Below, one piece after another: positions 7,283 to 13,296 of a DNA stretch of 13,296 bases. Under the pieces are notes generated by a model. That model saw only the letters and a list, made by a program, of their open reading frames with translations. It had not been told where the DNA came from and did not search any database. The stretch is from SIG578 sp045655125 (GTDB taxonomy: Bacteria; Bacillota; Clostridia; Oscillospirales; Ruminococcaceae), in NCBI GenBank assembly GCA_045655125.1, contig JAZOOR010000027.1, forward strand, positions 1 through 13,296, read 5' to 3'. Every line of letters begins with the position of its first letter. The stretch's first letter is position 1. Both the position numbers and the translations under genes were made by a program.

Positions 7283-7901
7283 TGTGTTTAGCCTCTATGT
7301 ATTTCTTTAAAAAGCTCATTCTATGCACATCGGAAATGCCATGTTCATCGAGCATCTGATAGTGCAACTTTGTTCCGTAGCCTTTATGCTTTTCAAACTG
7401 ATACTGCGGATGTTTTTCTGCCATTTCAAGCATATATCTATCCCTTGAAACCTTGGCTAATATTGATGCTGCGGCAATACTTTTTACCTTTGCGTCTCCA
7501 CCTATAACAAACTGAGAAAAGATACTCAGTTCGGGGCATTTGTTACCGTCAATAAGTGCAGCATCGGCGGGGACAGCAAGCCCCTCTACTGCCTTTTTCA
7601 TAGCAAGCATAGTTGCATTCAGAATATTTATCTCATCAATAGTTTTTTCATCTACAGAAACGATTTTATAAGCAATGCTTTGCTCAATTATCTTATCAAA
7701 AAGTGCGTCGCGCTTTTTTTCGGAAAGCTTTTTGGAATCATTAAGTCCCTCTAAAAATGCATCTTCTTTAAGTATTACAGCGGCCGCGTAAACAGGACCT
7801 GCAAGGGGACCTCTTCCCGCCTCGTCTACTCCGCAAACCGCATTATAACCATTTTGGGTAAGGGTTTGCTCAAAAGGTTTAAAATCAGCCGTAAGGCTCA
7901 C
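7272..7901 (-). CDS. rnhB: Ribonuclease HII
   Basis: Removes ribonucleotides and RNA from RNA-DNA hybrids, including single misincorporated ribonucleotides. The acidic residues are Asp26 and Glu27 in GVDEAGRG, Asp118 in LIDGN and Asp136 in VIGGDAKV. The GRG motif (29-31) that reads the RNA-DNA junction is intact, and SIAAASILAKVSRD (141-154) is classic. The 209-residue length is normal. The start is GTG at 7901-7899, overlapping the rbgA stop as GTGA. An in-frame TGA three codons upstream, and no other start codon before the catalytic motif, leave this as the only reasonable choice. Confidence 0.97.
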   Translation of the reverse strand: MSLTADFKPFEQTLTQNGYNAVCGVDEAGRGPLAGPVYAAAVILKEDAFLEGLNDSKKLSEKKRDALFDKIIEQSIAYKIVSVDEKTIDEINILNATMLAMKKAVEGLAVPADAALIDGNKCPELSIFSQFVIGGDAKVKSIAAASILAKVSRDRYMLEMAEKHPQYQFEKHKGYGTKLHYQMLDEHGISDVHRMSFLKKYIEAKHNDK

Positions 7902-7908
7902 ATCCTTT
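7898..7908 (-). promoter_or_regulatory. GTGA stop-start overlap at rbgA/rnhB
   Basis: The TGA of rbgA (7900-7898) shares bases with the GTG of rnhB (7901-7899). The nearest Shine-Dalgarno-like run, AAAGGA at 7908-7903, ends only one base before the GTG, too close for normal initiation. This suggests that rnhB is translated mainly by reinitiation after rbgA, which would tie its output to rbgA. Confidence 0.6.
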
Positions 7909-8773
7909 CAATATCGCTCGGAGTTTCGAGAGAGATTCTGCCTATCTTGCAGCCTCTGAATTCATCAATAACCATAATGGCTGCGCGTTCTGTATTTATC
8001 TCGCCGCCCGATATTCTCATACCGCGCTTTGCACCGATTTTTTGTAATAGCTCATAGCCGTCATCACCATCTGAAATCTCAATGCCATAGCGCTCGCAAA
8101 GCATCTGTGGATATTGCTCGGACAGGCACTCGAGAAGGCGCACAGCCAAAAGCTCTATATCCATAATATCATCTTTGATCGCACCTGTAAATGCCAGATG
8201 TTCCGACACCTTCTGGCTCTCAAACTTGGGCCAGAGCATACCGGGCATATCAAGAAGCTGAAGTGAGGAGTCAACATCTACCCACTGAATTCCGCGGGTA
8301 ACGCCCGGTCTATCCTCAACCTTTGCTTTTTTACTCTTGGAAAGCCTGTTTATAAACGAAGATTTTCCGACATTGGGTATACCAACTATCATAATTTTGA
8401 GTGCTTTTGTTCCCATTCCCTTGTTTTGCCACACATCAAGCTTATCCTTTAGAACTCGACGCACAGCCTGAGGAAACAGATTTACTCCTTTTCCGCTTCG
8501 GCTATCGGTAACAACGGTTTCTATTCCCTGCGCCTTGTAATACTCACACCATTTCCGAGTTGTAGCATTATCGGCAAAATCGGATTTGTTTAAGATAAGA
8601 ATTCTTTTTTTATTGCCGATGAGCTTCTCAATTTCGGGGTTTTTACTGCTGAGAACCACCCTTGCATCGCGAATTTCGGCAACAGCATCGACCATAGGAA
8701 GACATTCTCTGATAAGACGCCTTGTTTTTGCCATATGGCCGGGGAACCACTGTATATTAGGTGTCTGACTCAT
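7898..8773 (-). CDS. rbgA: Ribosome biogenesis GTPase RbgA (YlqF)
   Basis: GTPase needed for late assembly of the 50S subunit. It has the circularly permuted G-domain of the YlqF/YawG family: G4 NKSD (62-65) and G5-like DSRSG (90-94) come before G1 GIPNVGKSS (131-139), G2 PGVT (156-159) and G3 DMPG (175-178). The N-terminal IQWFPGHMAKTRR (7-19) is a hallmark. The C-terminal ANTAR-like helical domain extends to 291 residues, the usual length. GGAGGA precedes the ATG at good spacing. It sits between lepB (15 bp upstream) and rnhB (4-bp overlap), close to rplS, linking it to ribosome production. Confidence 0.97.
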   Translation of the reverse strand: MSQTPNIQWFPGHMAKTRRLIRECLPMVDAVAEIRDARVVLSSKNPEIEKLIGNKKRILILNKSDFADNATTRKWCEYYKAQGIETVVTDSRSGKGVNLFPQAVRRVLKDKLDVWQNKGMGTKALKIMIVGIPNVGKSSFINRLSKSKKAKVEDRPGVTRGIQWVDVDSSLQLLDMPGMLWPKFESQKVSEHLAFTGAIKDDIMDIELLAVRLLECLSEQYPQMLCERYGIEISDGDDGYELLQKIGAKRGMRISGGEINTERAAIMVIDEFRGCKIGRISLETPSDIERM

Positions 8774-8788
8774 TTTTTCCTCCGATTT

Positions 8789-9349
8789 TTAGACTATAGT
8801 TCCAAAGGAATTTAGCGGGAGAATTCTGAAAAAGACCTTTCCCATAATATATCTTGTGTCAATTTCTCCAATACCTGCTTCCCTACTATCGCTAGATTCG
8901 TTACGGTTATCTCCCATAACAAAAATCTTGCCTTCTCCAACAGTAAAAGGAATTTTAACAGGGTTTAGCGGCATTGTTGAAATTTTTTCCCTTATGTAAG
9001 GCTCGTAAATTTCAGTGCCGTCAACATATACGCTTCCTGTAGTATAATCAATATCAACAGTTTGACCCTCGGTTGCAATAACCCTCTTTATAATTGGGTG
9101 GCCGACGGCTGTGGGCTGAGTGATAACAACAACATCTCCTATATGTACACCTGAAATTGCAGTGTTGACAAGAAGAAGCCTGTCCCCATTTCTATAGTTG
9201 GGAAGCATAGAGTTTCCCTCAACCTGAGCAGAGCGGAAAAACAGTGTGAAAACCAGAATAATTCCAACTACCGAAAAGCATATCGCTTCAAACCAGTCAA
9301 AAACCTCTGATTTTATAGAAAACTCTTCCTGAACGGACATACATTTCAC
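8789..9349 (-). CDS. lepB: Signal peptidase I
   Basis: Membrane serine peptidase that removes signal peptides from exported proteins outside the cytoplasmic membrane. It has one N-terminal membrane segment (about 21-38), then the catalytic Ser47 in GNSMLPNY and Lys88 in IIKRVIA. The conserved box GDNRNESSDSR lies at 146-156. The 186-residue length suits the short Gram-positive type. Two starts are possible: GTG at 9349 (used here) or ATG at 9340, three codons later. The upstream AAGGCTGGTG can serve either, and neither choice changes the domains. It follows the rplS terminator closely, so it depends on readthrough or an unseen promoter. Confidence 0.95.
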   Translation of the reverse strand: MKCMSVQEEFSIKSEVFDWFEAICFSVVGIILVFTLFFRSAQVEGNSMLPNYRNGDRLLLVNTAISGVHIGDVVVITQPTAVGHPIIKRVIATEGQTVDIDYTTGSVYVDGTEIYEPYIREKISTMPLNPVKIPFTVGEGKIFVMGDNRNESSDSREAGIGEIDTRYIMGKVFFRILPLNSFGTIV

Positions 9350-9373
9350 CAGCCTTAATTAAAAAACTATAGC

Positions 9374-9400
9374 AAAAAAGGGACAATGAAGTCCCTTTTT
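9374..9400 (-). terminator. Intrinsic terminator after rplS
   Basis: AAAAAGGGAC (9375-9384) and GTCCCTTTTT (9391-9400) form a 10-bp stem with a six-base loop. On the minus strand the stem is followed by T6 (9379-9374). It begins 11 nt after the rplS stop and ends just before the lepB ribosome binding site. The A/T ends make it bidirectional in form. It probably lowers expression of lepB and the downstream genes relative to L19 rather than stopping all transcripts, because no promoter is obvious between it and lepB. Confidence 0.88.
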
Positions 9401-9411
9401 GATAGCAGTAT

Positions 9412-9756
9412 TTAGTTAATCTGCTCTTTAACCTTAGCAGCCTTACCGACTCTGCCACGAAGGTAATAAAGCTTAGCTCTGCGAGCCTTACCTTTTCTGA
9501 TAACCTCGATCTTGTCGATGTTAGGAGAGTGGAGAGGGAAAACTCTTTCCACGCCTACGCCGTAAGATACGCGGCGTACAGTGAAGGTTTCAGAAACTCC
9601 GCTGTGTTTACGGGAGATAACGGTTCCTTCAAAGGTTTGAATTCTTTCTCTTTCGCCTTCCTTAATCTTTACGTGAACCTTAACGGTGTCACCTATAGAG
9701 AATTCGGGCTTGTTTTCTTTGAGGCAATCATTTGCCATCAGCTTGAGAGCATCCAT
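9412..9756 (-). CDS. rplS: 50S ribosomal protein L19
   Basis: Ribosomal protein of the large subunit located near the interface with the 30S subunit. The 114-residue length is normal and the family signatures are clear: FEGTVISRKHSG (43-54), ETFTVRRVSYGVGVERVFPL (56-75), HSPNIDKIEV and RRAKLYYLR. AGGAGGAAG precedes the ATG. It has its own promoter, a structured leader of about 130 nt and a terminator, so it can be expressed alone at a high level. The downstream lepB-rbgA-rnhB-yraN genes match the conserved Firmicutes neighbourhood. Confidence 0.98.
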   Translation of the reverse strand: MDALKLMANDCLKENKPEFSIGDTVKVHVKIKEGERERIQTFEGTVISRKHSGVSETFTVRRVSYGVGVERVFPLHSPNIDKIEVIRKGKARRAKLYYLRGRVGKAAKVKEQIN

Positions 9757-9887
9757 TGATGTTCTTCCTCCTTAATTTTCAGACATTCTTACCAAAATCT
9801 ATATGATGGCAGAGGACTATCCGCTTTAATGTCGTGACAAATTGTCAAGCATTAACCCCCACGCTACGCGCGGAAACTCAAATGCTT
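9757..9887 (-). promoter_or_regulatory. Structured rplS leader, possible L19 autoregulatory element
   Basis: The untranslated leader folds well by eye. AAGCATT at 9887-9881 pairs with AATGCTT at 9853-9847, and inside it CCGCGC pairs with GCGTGG around a GTA loop, giving a long first hairpin. GACATT (9833-9828) pairs with AATGTC (9787-9782), closing a domain of about 40 nt that holds further small stems. A symmetric TGACAA-A-TTGTCA lies between the two. An L19 leader family that represses rplS is described in low-GC Gram-positives. I cannot confirm a match to its consensus, so assignment to that family is inference while the pairing is observed. Confidence 0.6.
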
Positions 9888-9891
9888 TAAT

Positions 9892-9920
9892 ATAATAGCA
9901 CACCTCATTACAAAAATCAA
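9892..9920 (-). promoter_or_regulatory. Sigma-A-type promoter of rplS
   Basis: On the minus strand the -35 is TTGATT (9920-9915). A 17-bp spacer follows and then the -10 TATTAT (9897-9892), with TGC before it as an extended -10. The predicted start near 9885 falls at the foot of the first leader hairpin. This is the best promoter in the window. Confidence 0.8.
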
Positions 9921-9932
9921 GTGTTTTTGTAA
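9908..9932. repeat. Inverted repeat overlapping the rplS -35
   Basis: TTACAAAAA (9908-9916) and TTTTTGTAA (9924-9932) form a perfect 9-bp inverted repeat with a 7-bp spacer. It covers the -35 hexamer of the rplS promoter and begins 15 nt after the stop of the upstream gene. It could be a weak AT-only terminator for that gene or a binding site for a repressor of rplS. Nothing in the sequence decides between these. Confidence 0.6.
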
Positions 9933-9946
9933 ATATTTTTAAAGAA

Positions 9947-10687
9947 TTACTTTATTTTAAGCGGTATAACAGTTCCGATGTCAATCAGTTCATCTCTAAA
10001 AAGGCAGGTGTATCCTACATTGCAATCTTGCAAGAATTTATGTATTTTATCAAAATCTGGATGTTTTTCTATATCACCGCAAAATGCAAGTTGTCTTTCC
10101 CCTATCATAAAGCTGCATCCGCCTATCATTCCATCATATGTATCGGCAAGGCGGATATGTCCCGTAGATATTTTAAGAACATCTATTTTGTCTTTAAGAG
10201 CCGAGTACATTGAGGGGTCTGAAGTTATAGCCGCAGTGTCTGACACAACGCACACAGCACAGCGACTATAACCTTGGTTTGAATAAACTATTTCTAACCC
10301 CCTTTTTTCAGCCTCAAATAGTAGCGCACTATCAACAGATTTTTTATTGCAAACAAGATATTTGCCTATTCTGAGTGCGTTAAGCGCGGCACATCGAGGA
10401 TATTTTGCCTCAATTTCATTATCTGCATATAAAATATCAAAGCCTTGTTTCTCTAAAGCCTCTTTCAGTGCTTTATCCTCGCTATATATCATAATCTCCT
10501 TACTTCCAAAGTGAAAAAGTCTCAAATCCGGATGGCTGCGTTCATAGTGTTCAAGGCGCAAATCCTTTGAAACGCAAATTGTTTCTATCCCCATTATATT
10601 CAGAGCCGAGATAACACTTTCAAATTCCTCACCCACAGCCGCAAGGCAGACATCTCCCTTTGGGAGATTAGGGGTTTCTACATACAT
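9947..10687 (-). CDS. Putative DUF6873-like pentein (GME) fold protein
   Basis: A 246-residue soluble protein with no signal peptide or membrane segment. I tentatively place it, from memory, in the clostridial DUF6873 family, which is assigned to the guanidino-modifying-enzyme (pentein) fold. Visible family-like segments are HPDLRLFHFGSK (52-63), YPRCAALNALRIG (96-108), CNKKSVD (113-119), QGYSRCAVCVV (138-148) and STGHIRLADTYDGMIGGCSF (174-193). His177 and Cys191 are tempting pentein-type catalytic candidates, but this is inference. AGAGGTG lies about 8 nt before the ATG, and the gene follows the permease by 13 bp, so the two are probably cotranscribed. No reaction can be assigned. Confidence 0.6.
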   Translation of the reverse strand: MYVETPNLPKGDVCLAAVGEEFESVISALNIMGIETICVSKDLRLEHYERSHPDLRLFHFGSKEIMIYSEDKALKEALEKQGFDILYADNEIEAKYPRCAALNALRIGKYLVCNKKSVDSALLFEAEKRGLEIVYSNQGYSRCAVCVVSDTAAITSDPSMYSALKDKIDVLKISTGHIRLADTYDGMIGGCSFMIGERQLAFCGDIEKHPDFDKIHKFLQDCNVGYTCLFRDELIDIGTVIPLKIK

Positions 10688-10700
10688 GCTTTTTCACCTC

Positions 10701-11879
10701 TCAACTGCGTCTGAGCGCCTCGGCAGGTTGGAGCCTTGCCGCTCGCATAGCGGGATAAATGCTGAAAATAGTACCAAACACAGCGGCCGCTACCATACAT
10801 ATCAAAATCATTTTGTTATCAAAAACGGGAGTAATAGAAAAAATACTGCAGCCCACTATAATTGCTAAAATTCCTAAAACAGAGCCTAATACTGCTCCGA
10901 TTGCAGATATTAAAGTTCCCTCCACGAGAAACTCAAGCATTATATCAAAGAAGCCCGCTCCAATAGCCTTTTTAATACCTATTTCCCGCGTTCTCTCACC
11001 GACTGAAAACGTCATAACAGTCATTATGGAAATGCCTGAAACAAGCAGTGATATTCCTGCTATACCCGAAAGGACAACTGTTATTATTGATAAAATTTTT
11101 TCTATAGTCTGGCTATAGCTTAGCATATTTTCTATTTTGTATGAATCGGTTGTGCTCAGAAAATCATCAAGGTGTGCTCTTATGGCGCTTTCTGCCTGAT
11201 AGGCAGTTAAATCCTCGTTTATATTTACGGCTATACTACTGAAAAAAGAGTCTCCAGTTGCAGTTTTCATAAGCGTATACGGAACATACACAAAGCAAGG
11301 AATATAGTCGGATACAAAACTTTTTACAAGGCTCGATTCACTATCGGTAATTCCAATAACTTCAAGCTGCTCATATCCGTAAGGCATTGCAACACTAATT
11401 TTTTTGCCGACAATATTTTCCCTGCCGTAATTCTCTTTGGCATATGAGGCATCTACAAGGCAGACATTTGCTCCTCTGGATATATCGCTCTGTGTTATTT
11501 CTCTGCCGTAAAGCAGTTCAAGGCTCATTATCTTGCTTGTGCTATCGTCTACTCCCCACAAAATACAATCCTGCTCATCCTTTATACTTTTTATGCTTGA
11601 AGGAGTGTATACCACAGCGGTAGCAGACGCGACAGCATTAGAAGTTCTAAGATATTCAAGTTCATCAAAGGTGAGTGCGTTTTCATTATAAGTTGGAGAA
11701 ATCATAAGCCCGCCAAGTCCTAAACCGCTCACCTCGCGCGAAACAAGATCTTTTCCTATAGCGCCAACACTCGAGGTAACAACAACCGACATTACTCCTA
11801 CAACCACGCCCATTATGGGAAACAAAATCTTTGCTTTTCTCGTTCTGAAGCTTTTTAAAATCATAGAAAGCACACCCAT
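10701..11879 (-). CDS. ABC transporter permease, MacB/FtsX family
   Basis: Membrane component of the MacB-type transporter group, whose members export peptides or antibiotics or drive mechanical work across the envelope. Topology is standard: TM1 at about 17-40, a large external MacB-type domain at about 41-258, then TM2 (about 263-290), TM3 (about 318-343) and TM4 (about 355-376). The cytoplasmic coupling helix VGERTREIGIKKAIGA (293-308) and the end YPAMRAARLQPAEALR (375-390) are strong signatures. The 392-residue length is normal for a permease without a fused ATPase. It starts one base after the adaptor stop. Its ATPase partner is not adjacent, which is unusual. GGGAG inside the adaptor's last codons serves as ribosome binding site. 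Confidence 0.93.
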   Translation of the reverse strand: MGVLSMILKSFRTRKAKILFPIMGVVVGVMSVVVTSSVGAIGKDLVSREVSGLGLGGLMISPTYNENALTFDELEYLRTSNAVASATAVVYTPSSIKSIKDEQDCILWGVDDSTSKIMSLELLYGREITQSDISRGANVCLVDASYAKENYGRENIVGKKISVAMPYGYEQLEVIGITDSESSLVKSFVSDYIPCFVYVPYTLMKTATGDSFFSSIAVNINEDLTAYQAESAIRAHLDDFLSTTDSYKIENMLSYSQTIEKILSIITVVLSGIAGISLLVSGISIMTVMTFSVGERTREIGIKKAIGAGFFDIMLEFLVEGTLISAIGAVLGSVLGILAIIVGCSIFSITPVFDNKMILICMVAAAVFGTIFSIYPAMRAARLQPAEALRRS

Positions 11880-11880
11880 T

Positions 11881-12537
11881 TTATTGTGCTCCCTTTAAAC
11901 TCACATTAACTGCAGAGTTATTCTTTTTTATATCCTTGGCATAGGTGATAACCAGATCTCCTTGCCTTAGTCCTGATAAAATCTCATATCCACTTGCAAG
12001 CTCTCTGCCTGTTTTTACAGACATTCGGACTGCTTTTTCACCATCATAAACATAAACATATTCCCCCGACTCATCCTGAAGCACGGCTGAGTATGGAACT
12101 GTGATAACATTGGATTTATTATCTGTAAAGATTTTGACCTTTGCAGTAAATCCCGATTTAAGCGCCTCATCGGGATTATCAACAGACAGGCACACCTCAA
12201 CAGCAACAGTTTTAGCATTTCCTATGCTAACTTTTTTTGCTGTCTTCCCTATTTTTGCAACAGTTGCATAGTAAGTTTTTCCCTTAAATCCGTTGCCTGT
12301 GATTTCAGCCTTCTGACCTATGGATATTCTTGAAATATTTGCTTCGCCCACCATAGTGGTTACCTTCATATACTCTGAATCATCAAGCGTACCGCTGAAT
12401 TTGAGAGATTCTTCAAAGCTCTGCTTTTCTATTTTCACTACCGAAACGGTGGGAACGGTATCAAAAAATATATTGACGGCGGCAGTGCTTGCCGCCGCTA
12501 AAATTAAAATTATAAGAAAAATTTTAAATGTTTTCAT
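11881..12537 (-). CDS. Shortened MacA/HlyD-type efflux adaptor
   Basis: Membrane-anchored adaptor for a MacB-type permease. One hydrophobic N-terminal segment (about 5-24) is followed by an extracytoplasmic region. The beta-barrel part is recognisable (VGEANISRISIGQKAEITG, 63-81; GFTAKVKI, 129-136; VITVPYSAVL, 144-153). The membrane-proximal part also fits (YVYVYDGEKAVRMSVKTG, 160-177; LRQGDLVI, 190-197). It has only 218 residues, whereas typical MacA-like adaptors have about 350-400. The chain passes directly from the first strand (SGTLDDSEY, 48-56) to the barrel, so the lipoyl domain and coiled-coil hairpin appear absent. Reading frame and start (AGAGGC before the ATG) look sound, so it is compact rather than broken. 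It is first in an operon with the permease. Confidence 0.82.
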   Translation of the reverse strand: MKTFKIFLIILILAAASTAAVNIFFDTVPTVSVVKIEKQSFEESLKFSGTLDDSEYMKVTTMVGEANISRISIGQKAEITGNGFKGKTYYATVAKIGKTAKKVSIGNAKTVAVEVCLSVDNPDEALKSGFTAKVKIFTDNKSNVITVPYSAVLQDESGEYVYVYDGEKAVRMSVKTGRELASGYEILSGLRQGDLVITYAKDIKKNNSAVNVSLKGAQ

Positions 12538-12679
12538 AAATATTTGCCTCTTTCTGTTTACTAAAAATATTGTGCATTAAAAGAGGTTATTTATGAATGT
12601 TTTTTCTTTTTTTCTCATAAAGTCTATACAATGAATAAAACTCGTGAGAAATATAAAACTAATTTTGGTGGTGTATAAA

Positions 12680-12859
12680 ATGAATTTAATTTCGTGCAAT
12701 TTTAACTGCAAATATCAGCGCGAAGGTTATTGTTTTTTGAGCGATGCCTCGGCTTCTAAGCACTGTGGAAATTCAAGCTGTATTTATTTTGATCCCCCCG
12801 AAGAAGAAAAACAAGACAGCTCTGTTTTTAATTCTTCAGATGACTCAGAGCCTCTTTAA
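12680..12859 (+). CDS. Small cysteine-rich protein
   Basis: The only plus-strand gene I accept. From the ATG at 12680 it encodes 59 residues with cysteines at 6, 10, 18, 29 and 34 (ISCNFNCKYQREGYC, then CGNSSCIYF), a spacing that could bind a metal, followed by an acidic, serine-rich tail. Similar short proteins with CxxxC, EGYC and CxYF occur in Clostridia, and some carry the doubtful name hydroxymyristoyl-ACP dehydratase; I would not use that name. An upstream in-frame GTG at 12644 exists, but a GGTGGTG run about 5 nt before the ATG favours the shorter form. Its last 32 bases overlap the end of radA on the other strand. Confidence 0.7.
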   Translation: MNLISCNFNCKYQREGYCFLSDASASKHCGNSSCIYFDPPEEEKQDSSVFNSSDDSEPL

Positions 12860-13296
12860 TATTGGAAACTCCGATTATTTCCATCCCCTCAATACTTTGG
12901 GTGAGCTTTATTGCATTTTGTTTAGGTATTATACATTTTTTAAATCCGAGCCTTGCGCCTTCGCGTATACGCTCCTCGGCGTTCATAACAGAGCGGATTT
13001 CACCCGCAAGTCCCACCTCACCGAAAACAAGTGCATTTTCATCAACAGGTCTGTCCGCAAGGCTTGAAACCAATGCTGCGGCAACAGCAAGGTCTGCGGC
13101 AGGCTCATCGAGTCTGAGACCACCGACAATATTAAGATAGGCATCAAGATTTCCGAAATAATAGCCTACTCTTTTTTCTAAAACTGCTATAAGCATTGCC
13201 ATTTTGCTGTAATCAAATCCCGTTGAAACTCTTCTTGGGGCAGCAAGTCCACTCTTTGAAACAAGGGCCTGAACCTCTGCAAGAATAGGACGAGTA
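12828..13296 (-). CDS. radA: DNA repair protein RadA/Sms, C-terminal part
   Basis: RadA is a RecA-like ATPase that helps process recombination intermediates by branch migration. The window holds only the last 155 residues, cut at the right edge. They start at TRPILAEVQALV, continue with the conserved PRRVSTGFDYSK and VGGLRLDEPAADLAVAAAL, and then FGEVGLAGEIRSV and RIREGARLGFKKCIIP. This is the Lon-protease-like (S16) C-terminal domain, which in RadA lacks the peptidase active site. The zinc finger, Walker motifs and KNRFG motif would lie outside the window. The 3' end converges with and overlaps the small cysteine-rich gene; no terminator is visible. Confidence 0.96.
   Translation of the reverse strand, partial: TRPILAEVQALVSKSGLAAPRRVSTGFDYSKMAMLIAVLEKRVGYYFGNLDAYLNIVGGLRLDEPAADLAVAAALVSSLADRPVDENALVFGEVGLAGEIRSVMNAEERIREGARLGFKKCIIPKQNAIKLTQSIEGMEIIGVSNIKEALSHLKN

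Noticed and set aside
6330..7291. Several plus-strand open frames of 75-136 residues opposite the dipeptidase and yraN genes
   Set aside because: They lie antisense to well-conserved genes with complete motifs and show no family signature or ribosome binding site.
12538..12640. Promoter for the adaptor/permease unit on the minus strand
   Set aside because: The spacer is AT-rich and offers several weak -10-like strings but no convincing -35/-10 pair.
12601..12679. Promoter for the small plus-strand gene (TACAAT at 12627-12632)
   Set aside because: The -35 position is only a T-rich run with no good match, so I could not support it as a feature.

Overview
The window looks like the chromosome of a low-GC, Gram-positive anaerobe of the Clostridia, plausibly from the Oscillospirales/Ruminococcaceae side, and probably a contig assembled from metagenomic or draft data. 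The reasons are Firmicutes-type gene orders (tig-clpP-clpX and rplS-lepB-rbgA-rnhB-yraN), strong AGGAGG-type ribosome binding sites, AT-rich spacers, and a small cysteine-rich protein of a kind I associate with Clostridia. Nearly everything is on the minus strand, so the genes read from high to low coordinates.

Layout from right to left (direction of transcription). At the right edge is the C-terminal part of radA (DNA repair). Its 3' end overlaps tail-to-tail the only plus-strand gene, a 59-residue cysteine-rich protein. Next is a three-gene unit: a very short membrane-anchored efflux adaptor, a MacB/FtsX-type ABC permease and a protein that I tentatively place in the pentein-fold DUF6873 family. 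No ATPase gene lies between or beside the adaptor and permease. A good promoter and a highly structured leader follow, then rplS (ribosomal protein L19), an intrinsic terminator, and a tightly packed run: lepB, rbgA, rnhB, yraN, an M19 dipeptidase, thrC and a metallophosphoesterase. These genes have short gaps or overlaps and are probably cotranscribed, perhaps by readthrough of the L19 terminator. A curved-DNA (phased A-tract) region and an extended -10 promoter then drive tig-clpP-clpX, which ends in a strong hairpin terminator.

How the genes work together: the left third is a protein-quality unit, with a ribosome-bound chaperone (trigger factor) and the ClpXP protease. The middle is a growth-linked block covering the 50S subunit (L19, RbgA), protein export (signal peptidase I) and RNA removal from DNA (RNase HII), with threonine synthesis and small peptidase/phosphatase genes attached.

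Most of the window is ordinary housekeeping DNA, and I see no clear undescribed system. The points most worth a second look are: the perfect 120-bp palindrome at the left edge (most likely an assembly fold-back); a histone-H1-like Lys/Ala tail of about 76 residues on trigger factor; four A-tracts phased at about 10 bp upstream of the tig promoter; the structured L19 leader; and the adaptor/permease pair without an ATPase next to a pentein-like protein.
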